Positions 1-6,804 are shown, counted from the stretch's first letter. The stretch is 8,791 nt of DNA from an uncultured Peptococcaceae bacterium (GCA_913064925.1 CAJYBN010000116.1:1-8791); one strand, 5' to 3'. A program made the numbers and translations. Notes: generated by a model from the sequence alone, not told the origin.

Positions 1-492
1 GTGCAGGGAGAAGATGTAGAGAAAAACGCCAGGTTCCTGGATTACGACTGGGAATGGACCGAGGACAACACCGGCCCCGTGGGATTTGCAAAGCGCGGCA
101 TTACCGGGCTAGCCGTGCGCAAATACGACAATACCATGTGCACAGGCTGCTCCATGCTGTTTAATCCTTTACTGATCATGCTTATGTCGGCGTTCAAGGG
201 AGAGCCATTCCCTAACATCGAGGTGATCAGCGGTAAAGTGCAAACGGCCTCCCCGGGTTTTGATCACACGGTTCTGTTCGGTATGTGCCCCTACAAGTTA
301 AACAAAGACAATCCAAACATCAAAAATGCCATCGCCATCAAAGGCTGCCCGCCGGACCTCAGGGAGTTTGAAAAGGCCATGCATGAATTGGGTGTAGCGT
401 GCGACTATAACCAGTACGTCAAGTACCGCCACTATATTTTTAACCGTTATAAGGCGGAGGAAGGTTTTGATCTGGGGTTATATAGAATTTAG
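1..492 (+). CDS. C-terminal part of a cysteine-containing, probable Fe-S protein (possibly DUF362-like), 5' partial
   Basis: The reading frame is open from base 1 to a TAG stop at 490-492 and gives 163 residues. The GTG at base 1 has no visible ribosome binding site because it is the window edge, so this is most likely the 3' part of a longer gene. Cysteines lie at residues 47 and 50 (a C-T-G-C pair), 96 (FGMCPYK), 116 (IKGCPPD) and 134. A CxxC pair followed by two spaced cysteines could ligate a [4Fe-4S] cluster. The KGCPP segment reminds me of the C-terminal part of DUF362 proteins, which often occur in anaerobes, but that is recollection rather than a search result. I see no membrane segment or signal peptide. 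The gene ends about 20 bases before a strong hairpin terminator and converges on the SDR gene. Family assignment is weak; the coding call is firm. Confidence 0.6.
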   Translation: MQGEDVEKNARFLDYDWEWTEDNTGPVGFAKRGITGLAVRKYDNTMCTGCSMLFNPLLIMLMSAFKGEPFPNIEVISGKVQTASPGFDHTVLFGMCPYKLNKDNPNIKNAIAIKGCPPDLREFEKAMHELGVACDYNQYVKYRHYIFNRYKAEEGFDLGLYRI

Positions 493-511
493 CGTAAAAT
501 TATTTTCAAAT

Positions 512-549
512 ATTTTCAAAGCTCCCCTTAACCGGGGAGCTTTGAAAAT
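512..549. terminator. Bidirectional intrinsic terminator between convergent genes
   Basis: A perfect 16-bp stem (512-527 with 534-549) encloses the six-base loop TTAACC. The stem has a CTCCCC/GGGGAG core flanked by A/T-rich ends (TTTTC on the left, GAAAA on the right), so a U-rich 3' arm is produced in either direction. It sits 20 bases after the upstream + strand stop and 8 bases after the end of the - strand SDR gene, so it can serve both. An imperfect direct repeat (TATTTTCAAA twice, 501-520) overlaps its left arm. Confidence 0.85.
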
Positions 550-557
550 TAACGCTA

Positions 558-1343
558 TTAGTGCCTTTCCATCCCCCCGGTAACATTTATAGCCTGGCCG
601 GTCATGTACCCGGCATCTTCCGAGGCCAAAAACAGGACTACTTTAGCCACGTCCTCCGGGGTTTCCATCCTACCCAGCGGAACCCTGCGGAGCAGCGCTT
701 TTTTTACATCCTCCACGGACTTTTTGCTCCGCCTGGCCAGGTCTTCACATAAAGCGTCCAGTAGCGGCGTATCCACCACCCCGGGACAAACAGCGTTGAC
801 ATTGATGCCAAAACGCGCCAGTTCCAACGCTAGAACCTGGGTGAAAAGAAGCACCGCGGCCTTTGACGCGCAGTAAGCTCCCTGGTAAAGCGCCCCGGTT
901 TTTCCGGCCTGGGAAGATATATTGATAATTTTACCGCGTGTTTGCAGCCGGATCATTTCCCTGGCCACCGCCCGGGAACAAAGGAATACACCTTTGGCGT
1001 TGACCGACATTACCAGGTCCCAGTCCTGCTCCTCCGTCTCGATTACCAGCTTGTTAACGCCCGTTCCGGCGTTGTTCACCAGGATGTCGATGTGGCCGAA
1101 CCGGTTAAGTATGCTTTGTACCATATTCTGTACCTGCTCGCTGTTGGTTACGTCAGCTACTATAGCCATAGCCTCGCCGCCTAAATTGATAATTTCCTCC
1201 ACAACCTGTTCTGCGCTAGACGGGTTAATATCGTTGACTGCCACCGCCGCTCCTTCCCTGGCAAATCCCAGGGCGATGCCCCTGCCGATGCCGGACCCGG
1301 CTCCAGTAACCATCGCCACCTTACCCGCGAATCTTCCGGGCAT
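558..1343 (-). CDS. Short-chain dehydrogenase/reductase, NAD-type (FabG-like)
   Basis: This encodes a 261-residue classical SDR oxidoreductase, the usual length for the family. Visible motifs are the cofactor glycine motif TGAGSGIG (13-20), NNAG (90-93), the active-site Asn115 in SVNAKG, Ser144 in NISSQAG, and the YxxxK pair Tyr157/Lys161. The second beta strand ends in Asp38 (VNDIN), which in this family usually favours NAD(H) over NADP(H). PGVVDTP (187-193) is the typical loop after strand six. The substrate cannot be read from sequence; candidates are a 3-oxoacyl or 3-hydroxyacyl thioester, or a cyclic or secondary alcohol. The longer frame to 1382 was not used because the ATG at 1343 has an ideal Shine-Dalgarno. 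It is transcribed divergently from the 3-hydroxyacyl-CoA dehydrogenase gene and ends at the 512-549 terminator. The neighbours suggest a role in acyl-CoA oxidation, but this is inference. Confidence 0.93.
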   Translation of the reverse strand: MPGRFAGKVAMVTGAGSGIGRGIALGFAREGAAVAVNDINPSSAEQVVEEIINLGGEAMAIVADVTNSEQVQNMVQSILNRFGHIDILVNNAGTGVNKLVIETEEQDWDLVMSVNAKGVFLCSRAVAREMIRLQTRGKIINISSQAGKTGALYQGAYCASKAAVLLFTQVLALELARFGINVNAVCPGVVDTPLLDALCEDLARRSKKSVEDVKKALLRRVPLGRMETPEDVAKVVLFLASEDAGYMTGQAINVTGGMERH

Positions 1344-1347
1344 TTCA

Positions 1348-1358
1348 TCACCTCCTTT
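1348..1358 (-). promoter_or_regulatory. Ribosome binding site fixing the SDR start
   Basis: On the minus strand this reads AAAGGAGGTGA, almost a full anti-Shine-Dalgarno match. Seven bases separate the GGAGG core from the ATG at 1343. This spacing argues against the in-frame upstream start at 1382, which would place the site inside the coding region. Confidence 0.85.
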
Positions 1359-1519
1359 ATTGCATGCAGGAAAAAGTAGCAAATGTTATTCCATAATAAA
1401 ACAGTATGAATGTTAAAAAAAGAAAGACTTTACTTGTTAACTTAATTAACATCATTGTTGAAAAAGTGGACTCCCGGTTGGAACGTTTTAAATTTTATGA
1501 CCGCAATAACCTTCAAAAA

Positions 1520-1546
1520 TTAATGTAATTCAATGTTCTATATAAT
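1520..1546 (+). promoter_or_regulatory. Candidate sigma-A promoter for the 1635-2624 genes
   Basis: A perfect TATAAT hexamer at 1541-1546 is preceded by TTAATG at 1520-1525 with a short 15-base spacer. The -10 is good, but the -35 and spacing are poor, so the call rests mainly on the hexamer and its position about 90 bases before the strong ribosome binding site at 1614-1621. The rest of the 1344-1634 region is AT-rich and contains the direct repeat GCATT-CAA-GCATT (1581-1593). I see no convincing operator or riboswitch there. Confidence 0.3.
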
Positions 1547-1634
1547 TTAGAGCGCATTTCCACCATCAGGTACAAGTATTGCATTCAAGCATTGTTTACA
1601 TATATCCCTCGACAAAGGAGGATTTATTTCACGT

Positions 1635-1718
1635 ATGGCCCAGGAGTGCTTGGGAAAATTAAAAATCAATGCGGCTCAATATTTAAATAAATATTTATAT
1701 GGGGGATATAAGAATTGA
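1635..1718 (+). CDS. Possible 27-residue leader peptide or small protein
   Basis: An ATG at 1635 opens a 27-codon frame ending at TGA 1716-1718. Its peptide begins MAQECLGKLKIN and is rich in Tyr, Asn and Lys near the end (QYLNKYLYGGYKN). A strong AAAGGAGG lies at 1614-1621, but 13 bases from the ATG, longer than usual; an in-frame ATT at 1626 is closer but would be a very rare start. The stop overlaps the GAAGGGG ribosome binding site (1717-1723) of the next gene, an arrangement that suits translational coupling. I do not recognise the peptide. It could instead be a chance ORF in a 5' leader. Confidence 0.35.
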   Translation: MAQECLGKLKINAAQYLNKYLYGGYKN

Positions 1719-1733
1719 AGGGGTTGATAATCA

Positions 1734-2624
1734 ATGAAGGTTGAGGGAATAAACAAGGTTTGCGTGGTGGGCGCCGGTACTATGGGCCACCAAATCGCCC
1801 TCTGTGCGGCGCTGGCCGGGTACAAGGTAGCCTGTAACGACATCAATGAAAAAGCCTTGGACAGAGCCAGACAGTTTATGGACAAATACTTACCCGACCG
1901 GGTTGCCAAGGGTAAGATGACCGAAGAAACGGCCCGGGCGGGCAGGGAAAACCTTTCTTTAACCACCGACCTTGAGGAGGCGGCAAAGGATGCCGACCTG
2001 GTAATCGAGGTTATCCCGGAAGTACTGGAGCTAAAGCGGCAGATGTTCGCCCGCCTGGATAAAATCTGCCCGCCGCACGCATTACTGGTTACCAATAGCT
2101 CTTTTATCGTCAGCTCCAGACTGGCCGACGCCACCGGCAGGCCGGAGAAAATTTGCAATATGCATTTCTTTGTGCCCCCGCTGGCTATGCAGCCGGTAGA
2201 AGTAGTCAAGGGACCCCACACCTCGGAGAAAACAGCCCAAACAATTGCGGATGTCTGCAGAAGCATGGGCAAAATCCCCATCATGCTGAACAAGGAAATT
2301 CATGGTTTTCTGGTAAACCGAATCTTGTCGGTAGTTCATAGGGAAGCCCTGTTCCTTTACGATACTGGCGTTGCATCGTATGAAGACATAGATATCGCAG
2401 TTAAGGAAGGTTTGGGCCATAAAATCGCCCCATTCTACCAGATGGATTTAATCGGCCTGGACCTGGTGCTTTTAATCGCCATGGAACATTACCGTGAAAC
2501 CGGCAACCCGGAATTAAAACCCTCTCCCGCGGTGGTGGAAATGGTGGCTCAAAACCGGTTGGGCCGCAAAACGGGCAAAGGATTTTACGATTATAGCAAA
2601 ATGCTGGACGAAAGGGGGTATTAA
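1734..2624 (+). CDS. 3-hydroxyacyl-CoA dehydrogenase (Hbd/PaaH family), atypical active-site loop
   Basis: This 296-residue soluble protein is expected to oxidise an (S)-3-hydroxyacyl-CoA to the 3-oxoacyl-CoA with NAD, or the reverse. The N-terminal Rossmann domain has GAGTMG (13-18), with Asp36 at the end of the second strand indicating NAD. The C-terminal helical domain includes GFLVNR (191-196) and ends with GRKTGKGFYDYS (277-288). By comparison with the family, the catalytic set is probably Ser123, His144, Glu156 and Asn195, all present. The normally conserved HFFNP motif reads HFFVPP (144-149), so its Asn is Val147. The usual GPFELxDxxGLD reads APFYQMDLIGLD. The protein is therefore a full-length but divergent member and its substrate may be non-standard. 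The start ATG has GAAGGGG 10 bases upstream. The gene follows the small ORF by 15 bases and is followed by a hairpin terminator. Confidence 0.93.
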   Translation: MKVEGINKVCVVGAGTMGHQIALCAALAGYKVACNDINEKALDRARQFMDKYLPDRVAKGKMTEETARAGRENLSLTTDLEEAAKDADLVIEVIPEVLELKRQMFARLDKICPPHALLVTNSSFIVSSRLADATGRPEKICNMHFFVPPLAMQPVEVVKGPHTSEKTAQTIADVCRSMGKIPIMLNKEIHGFLVNRILSVVHREALFLYDTGVASYEDIDIAVKEGLGHKIAPFYQMDLIGLDLVLLIAMEHYRETGNPELKPSPAVVEMVAQNRLGRKTGKGFYDYSKMLDERGY

Positions 2625-2632
2625 AACCACAA

Positions 2633-2658
2633 AAAGCCGCCCCTTTGGGGGCGGCTTT
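2633..2658. terminator. Intrinsic terminator between convergent genes
   Basis: An 11-bp perfect GC-rich stem (AAAGCCGCCCC, 2633-2643, with 2648-2658) has a four-base TTTG loop. It starts 9 bases after the dehydrogenase stop. On the + strand it is followed by TTTAAATTT. On the - strand the exit reads GGCTTTTT, a better U tract, so it may also end thiolase transcripts. The remaining 2659-2817 stretch is AT-rich (TTTTAAAAG repeated near 2715-2730) with nothing else I can name. Confidence 0.8.
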
Positions 2659-2817
2659 AAATTTAAAATCCAAACACTTAGAGTTGTTCCAAAAGCCCGG
2701 TATTATTATATTTTTTTAAAAGTTTTAAAAGGCGTTATTGACTTGTTCAAGGGGTTTTGGATTTTAGTTATAACCAGCAGGGTTAGGGAAATATATATCA
2801 AGCTTTCGGCACGTCAG

Positions 2818-3999
2818 TTAGCATTTTTCAATGATGGTGGCCACACCTTGTCCGCCACCGCAGCAGGCGGTGATAAGAGCGTAACGCCCCTCTCTCCTGT
2901 GCAGTTCATAGACGGCTTTGACTATCAAGATGGCCAGAGTCGCGGCAATGGGGTGGCCTAAAGCGATAGCCCCGCCGTTGGGATTGAATTTTTCCTGATC
3001 TCGCCAGTCGATGCCCAGTTCCCGGCAGCAGGCGATGGCCTGCGCGGCAAAGGCCTCATTTAGCTCGATAACATCCATCTGATCAATAGTCATGCCGGCC
3101 ATAGCCAGAGCCTTGCGGGTAGCCGGAACCGGTCCCATACCCATGATATTAGGATCCACGCCGGCAGCGCCGTAAGCACGGATTACAGCCATTGGTTTTA
3201 AGCCGAGTTCCTCTGCCTTTTGCCGGGAAGTAATCAGCAGGGCGCCTGCTCCGTCGTTGATGCCGGACGAGGTTCCCGCGGTCACCGTACCGTCCTTTTT
3301 AAAGACCGGGGGAAGCTTGGCCAGCACTTCTATGGTGGTGTTGGGGCGCGGGTGTTCGTCTACCATGAAAACCACCGGGTCGCCCTTTTTCTGGGGTATT
3401 TCTACGGGGACGATCTGTTCCTTAAACCTGCCTTCTCTCATTGCCCTGGCCGCTTTGACCTGGCTTAAATATCCGAACTCATCCTGCTCTTCCCTGGGAA
3501 CGTTAAAACGTTCGGCTACGTTCTCAGCGGTAATACCCATGGGCGGGTCGCCGATTTCTTTCGGGCTCAATGGGCGAGGCCTGATCCACTCCGGTGGAAC
3601 CCGCTGAAATGCCGAGGTTGGTTTTTCCAGCAAATAAGGCTGACGAGTCATACTTTCCGCACCGCCGGCCAGGTAAATGTCACCGACACCGGCTCTAATA
3701 TGAGTAGCTGCCAGGTTAACTGCTGTAGATCCGGAACCGCACTGTCGGTCAATAGTGATAGCCGGGATTTCTATCGGCAGGCCGGCCATTAAGAGGGACA
3801 TTCGTGCGAGGCAGCCCGGTGCTCCAAGGCAGTGCCCGAAAATAACCTCGTCAATTAATTCAGGTTGCTGCAGACCGCTCCTGGCCACTGCTTCTTTCAT
3901 CACTACAGCTGCCAGAGCCTCGGGCGGAACGTCCCTGAGAGCGCCGTTCTCCCTGGCTATAGCAGTCCTGACAGCGCTTACTATTACGGCTTCACGCAT
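2818..3999 (-). CDS. Thiolase family protein (acetyl-CoA acyltransferase type), divergent C-terminal motif
   Basis: This 393-residue protein is the usual length for a degradative or biosynthetic thiolase. It should cleave a 3-oxoacyl-CoA with CoA, or condense two acyl-CoAs. The acyl-accepting Cys87 lies in DRQCGSG (84-90). GGAESMTR (112-119), the NEAFAAQ box (314-320), His349 in GHP and Cys379 in ACCGGGQG (378-385) complete the recognised active site. Two departures stand out. Position 84 is Asp where family members usually have Asn. The C-terminal signature, normally GHPxGxSGxR, reads GHPIAATLAI (348-357), losing two glycines, the serine and the arginine next to the catalytic His. The frame is intact through this segment, so it is not a frameshift. 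The start ATG is supported by AAAGGAGA on the minus strand (4007-4014). It is divergent from the acyl-CoA synthetase gene and convergent with the dehydrogenase gene. Confidence 0.93.
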   Translation of the reverse strand: MREAVIVSAVRTAIARENGALRDVPPEALAAVVMKEAVARSGLQQPELIDEVIFGHCLGAPGCLARMSLLMAGLPIEIPAITIDRQCGSGSTAVNLAATHIRAGVGDIYLAGGAESMTRQPYLLEKPTSAFQRVPPEWIRPRPLSPKEIGDPPMGITAENVAERFNVPREEQDEFGYLSQVKAARAMREGRFKEQIVPVEIPQKKGDPVVFMVDEHPRPNTTIEVLAKLPPVFKKDGTVTAGTSSGINDGAGALLITSRQKAEELGLKPMAVIRAYGAAGVDPNIMGMGPVPATRKALAMAGMTIDQMDVIELNEAFAAQAIACCRELGIDWRDQEKFNPNGGAIALGHPIAATLAILIVKAVYELHRREGRYALITACCGGGQGVATIIEKC

Positions 4000-4028
4000 A
4001 TTACATTCTCCTTTCGGTCAAATTTCGG

Positions 4029-4094
4029 CTAAAAAATATCCTGCGGATAAACCGCCCATTCGGCAACTACATTTTGGTCCCCTGCAGTTCTCAA
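4029..4094 (-). CDS. Doubtful 21-residue leader ORF upstream of the thiolase gene
   Basis: On the minus strand a near-perfect AAGGAGGT (4107-4114) lies about 110 bases before the thiolase start and has no obvious gene after it. Twelve bases downstream a TTG opens a 21-residue frame (begins MRTAGDQNVV) ending at TAG (4029-4031), just before the thiolase ribosome binding site. The strong orphan Shine-Dalgarno is what draws attention. The spacing is long and the start codon weak, so a chance match is quite possible. Confidence 0.2.
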   Translation of the reverse strand: MRTAGDQNVVAEWAVYPQDIF

Positions 4095-4434
4095 TTATTC
4101 TTTACTACCTCCTTAGAACAACGGTATTGTTTGTGTTGCCGGTATTCATTTAGGAAGGTGCCGGCGCCGGCTTGTTTTTGTCCCCACCGTCCCAGCGCAA
4201 CAAACTTTTAAAGCAATTTCTATACCAAAAAGGTTTTTGTTTCGGGTGTTTTTAAAAAAATTATTGCGATTACAGGAGTTGCAACAATTACACCGCCTGT
4301 GATGAATTAAACAAGTAAGTATGTGTTTATTTTTTAAACGAGATAATTTATTTGCTTAACATTTTGGGTTGAGATATGGTTGGTAAAAAACTGAATTGAT
4401 CAACATTTTGACCTTTCCTGGAACGGGTAAATCA

Positions 4435-4443
4435 TGGTATAAA
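4435..4443 (+). promoter_or_regulatory. Candidate extended -10 promoter of the acyl-CoA synthetase gene
   Basis: TGGTATAAA matches an extended -10 (TGn followed by a TATAAT-like hexamer with one mismatch). The hexamer 17 bases upstream of the -10 (TTCCTG, 4415-4420) is a poor -35, which extended -10 promoters can tolerate. Transcription from here would leave a leader of roughly 210 bases before the TTG start. Confidence 0.35.
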
Positions 4444-4469
4444 AATTGCAATTAAATTATTCAATATGC

Positions 4470-4490
4470 AATGCTATTAGCATTATTTTT
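4470..4490 (+). terminator. Small hairpin plus T-run in the synthetase leader
   Basis: AATGCT (4470-4475) pairs with AGCATT (4479-4484) across an ATT loop, and TTTTT follows at 4486-4490. The six-bp AT-rich stem is weak for an intrinsic terminator. If the candidate promoter at 4435-4443 is real, this would lie just after the transcription start, where it could act as an attenuator. Chance is also possible in such AT-rich sequence. Confidence 0.25.
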
Positions 4491-4587
4491 AAACGACAGA
4501 ACTATGTTTAAATTGTTTAAATTAATTCGGTTTGCAGCTTGCCGGCATGGCCTCTGGTTTTAGGATGAACCTGAAGATACATGCAGG

Positions 4588-4605
4588 AAAGATACTAAAG
4601 ATACT
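4588..4605 (+). repeat. Tandem 9-base repeat in the synthetase leader
   Basis: AAAGATACT occurs twice head to tail (4588-4596 and 4597-4605). A third AAGATAC lies at 4574-4580. The repeats fall 55-85 bases before the start codon. Their function is unknown. Confidence 0.5.
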
Positions 4606-4644
4606 ATAACTATAAACTTATCATACCTGTTTTGAGGAGATTCT

Positions 4645-4662
4645 GGAGGTGCATGTATATTG
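4645..4662 (+). promoter_or_regulatory. Ribosome binding site and TTG start of the acyl-CoA synthetase
   Basis: GGAGGT (4645-4650) is followed by an ATG at 4653 that is out of frame and reaches a stop after ten codons, then by the in-frame TTG at 4660. The TTG sits at normal spacing (10 bases from the GGAGG core). No in-frame ATG occurs until residue 150, so TTG is the best start. The near, out-of-frame ATG could compete for initiation. Confidence 0.6.
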
Positions 4663-6804
4663 TCTTTAGCCGGAAAAGAATTTGAGTCGTTGAAGCCTTT
4701 TTTTGAGCCAAAATCAATTGCCCTAATCGGAGCATCAAACAACCCCGGAAAACCCAGCGGCCGGCCGCTGCATGCTTTGATCAACAAGGGGTACAAGGGT
4801 AAAATCTACCCCGTTAATCCAAAATACGACTCAATCTTCGGCATTAAATGCTACCCGCACCTGGCAGATATTCCTGGCCCGGTTGATTTGGCTGTTATTA
4901 GCGTACCCGCTGCCGGTGTATATGACGCCCTGGAACAATGCGTTGAAAAGGGAATCAAGGCCGCCGTCATCTTTAGCTCGGGATTCGCTGAAACCGGCCC
5001 GGAAGGCCGCCTGGCCCAGGCCCGGATCACCGAGCTTGCCAGGAATTCCGGCCTCCGCCTTTGCGGCCCCAACTGCCTGGGCGTGGTCAATACCCGGAAC
5101 GGAGTGATGGCTTCCTTTGCCTTTATTGTCGACATTCCCGACGTGGATCCCAGAACGGTTGGTTTCGTTACCCAAAGCGGCGCCTTCGGCGCGTTGATTT
5201 ACGCCCAGGCACTATACAGCGGAGTGGGGCTAAACTATTTCGTCAGCGTCGGCAACGAGGCCGACTTGGAATTTGCAGATTTTCTGGGGTACATGGCACA
5301 GGATAACAATACCAGGGTGCTGGGCGGGTACCTGGAAGGAGCCAAGGACGGCCCAAAATTGCGCCGCGTGGCCGAAGTAGCCGCCAGGCTCGGAAAGCCG
5401 ATAATGATCATGAAGGTGGGGCGCAGTTCGGCGGGAGCCAGAGCCGCCTCTTCCCACACTGGTTCCCTGGCAGGAGAGGACAGAATTTACGACGCGTTTT
5501 TCAAGCAAACGGGAATCATCAGGATCGACGGGCCGGAGGAATTAATTGCTTTTGTGCCTATGATTTTAGCAGGGCGTTTACCTAAAGGAAGGAATACCGC
5601 TTTGTTAACAGTGTCAGGCGGCGCTGGAGTTACCCTGGCCGATTTGAGCGAACGACTTGGTCTTATTATATCTCCGCTTAGTGAAAGCGCCAGGTCCAAA
5701 ATGAAAGCCGCATTGCCGTTTTTTGCCTCCGCTCAAAATCCAATAGATTTAACATCGCAGTATGTAACCAATCCAGAAATGTTGGTGGCCTGCTTCAACG
5801 CTTTGCTGGAGGAAGATAATATAGACATCATCCTGGGCAACTTCGACTTGCGGGAACCTTACGGGGTGGAGATCGCCCGCCAGGTTATCGATATTTATCG
5901 CTCCACTGATAAAACCATCGTCGTTTGCCCCTGGGTCTTCCCGGGCCAGGACGAGGGCGACGGGGTAAGGGAATTGCGCCGAGCCGGCGTGCCGGTTCTG
6001 CTCGACACAGCGCAGGCCGTCAGGGCGCTGGCCCACCTGGTCGACTACGCGGATTTTCTGCGCAAAAGAAAGAGCGAGGAATACCGGGTGCCAAGCATTT
6101 CGATACAAAATTATGACTCTATCAGGGATCTTATCAAAGGCAAGGGAACGTTGAGCGAGGGTGAGTCCAAGTCCCTGTTGGCCAAATTCGGCATTCCGGT
6201 AACTCGGGGCGGCCTGGCCGGTTCCGCGGATGAAGCTGTGGAGCTTGCCCGGCAAATCGGTTACCCGGTGGCACTAAAAGTAGATTCGCCCGATATTCCG
6301 CATAAAACCGAGGCAGGTGCCGTATTTCTTAACCTGGCTTCGGCAGATGAAGTGAGAAAGGCATACGCAGCCATACTGCAAAATGCCGGTGATTACAAAC
6401 CGGATGCCCGCATTAACGGCGTACTGGTGCAGGAAATGCTGCCGGAGGGAATCGAGGTGATCATCGGGGTAACCAAGGACCCAGTGTTTGGCCCCACAAT
6501 CATGTTCGGCCTGGGTGGTATTTTCGTCGAAGTGTTAAAAGACGTTTCGTTCCGGGTAGCCCCGTTGAGCCGGGGGGATGCCCTGGACATGATCAAAGAA
6601 ATCAAGGGATATCAGGTGCTGAAAGGAGTGCGGGGCAGACCCCCTGCTGACATTGAAGCCCTGACCAGCGTGATTATGAAGATTTCTACTCTGGCCACGG
6701 CATTGAAGGATCAAGTTAAGGAACTGGACATCAACCCCCTGGTGGTTTACCCGGAAGGAAAGGGAGTCAAGGTCGCCGATGCCATGGTTGTAATCAAGGA
6801 ATAG
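4660..6804 (+). CDS. ADP-forming acyl-CoA synthetase (acetate:CoA ligase type), fused alpha-beta chain
   Basis: This 714-residue cytoplasmic enzyme belongs to the NDP-forming acyl-CoA synthetase family, which interconverts acyl-CoA + ADP + Pi with acid + ATP + CoA. Domains in order: an N-terminal CoA-binding Rossmann domain (about 12-135, starting FFEPKSIALIGASNNPGK), two succinyl-CoA-ligase-like flavodoxin domains (about 160-460), a linker, and an ATP-grasp domain (about 490-714). The phosphorylated His is most likely His266 in SSHTGSLAGEDRIYDAFF-type context. A second family-conserved His548 lies in the ATP-grasp HKTEAGAV motif. LVQEMLPEGIEVIIG (589-603), FGLGG (616-620) and ELDINPL (688-694) are typical ATP-grasp segments. 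The alpha-beta fusion matches the bacterial single-chain form. In fermenters it usually makes ATP from acyl-CoA, and some members activate aryl or branched acids; the substrate is not readable here. It is preceded by a long leader, and no clear terminator follows. Confidence 0.94.
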   Translation: MSLAGKEFESLKPFFEPKSIALIGASNNPGKPSGRPLHALINKGYKGKIYPVNPKYDSIFGIKCYPHLADIPGPVDLAVISVPAAGVYDALEQCVEKGIKAAVIFSSGFAETGPEGRLAQARITELARNSGLRLCGPNCLGVVNTRNGVMASFAFIVDIPDVDPRTVGFVTQSGAFGALIYAQALYSGVGLNYFVSVGNEADLEFADFLGYMAQDNNTRVLGGYLEGAKDGPKLRRVAEVAARLGKPIMIMKVGRSSAGARAASSHTGSLAGEDRIYDAFFKQTGIIRIDGPEELIAFVPMILAGRLPKGRNTALLTVSGGAGVTLADLSERLGLIISPLSESARSKMKAALPFFASAQNPIDLTSQYVTNPEMLVACFNALLEEDNIDIILGNFDLREPYGVEIARQVIDIYRSTDKTIVVCPWVFPGQDEGDGVRELRRAGVPVLLDTAQAVRALAHLVDYADFLRKRKSEEYRVPSISIQNYDSIRDLIKGKGTLSEGESKSLLAKFGIPVTRGGLAGSADEAVELARQIGYPVALKVDSPDIPHKTEAGAVFLNLASADEVRKAYAAILQNAGDYKPDARINGVLVQEMLPEGIEVIIGVTKDPVFGPTIMFGLGGIFVEVLKDVSFRVAPLSRGDALDMIKEIKGYQVLKGVRGRPPADIEALTSVIMKISTLATALKDQVKELDINPLVVYPEGKGVKVADAMVVIKE

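Larger units (their letters stand above)
4000..4659. other. AT-rich divergent intergenic region (660 bases)
   Basis: This stretch separates the thiolase gene (-) from the acyl-CoA synthetase gene (+) and carries no long ORF of its own. Visible elements are the orphan Shine-Dalgarno noted on the minus strand, a 12-base GC palindrome GCCGGCGCCGGC (4160-4171) followed by TTGTTTTTG, two copies of AACATTTTG 44 bases apart (4358-4366 and 4402-4410), the palindromes TTGATCAA (4396-4403) and AATTGCAATT (4444-4453), and a tandem GTTTAAATT (4506-4523). These could be operator sites for a regulator of both genes. I recognise no riboswitch or known operator consensus. Confidence 0.6.

Noticed and set aside
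922..1416. A 164-residue + strand ORF opposite the SDR gene
   Set aside because: Low-complexity Ser/Thr/Leu/Pro sequence antisense to a clear SDR with all catalytic residues.
1636..1652. Possible sigma-54 promoter (TGGCCC...TGCTT) before the dehydrogenase gene
   Set aside because: The GG and GC doublets are separated by 9 bases instead of 10, and the flanking bases match poorly; it also falls inside the small ORF.
1676..2293. A 205-residue minus-strand ORF opposite the dehydrogenase gene
   Set aside because: It is a codon-bias shadow of the + strand gene: Ser/Ala-rich, without family motifs, while the + frame has full catalytic motifs.
4438..4443. TTGACC (4408-4413) paired with TATAAA (4438-4443) as a standard promoter
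   Set aside because: The spacer is 24 bases, too long for sigma-A; only the extended -10 reading was kept.
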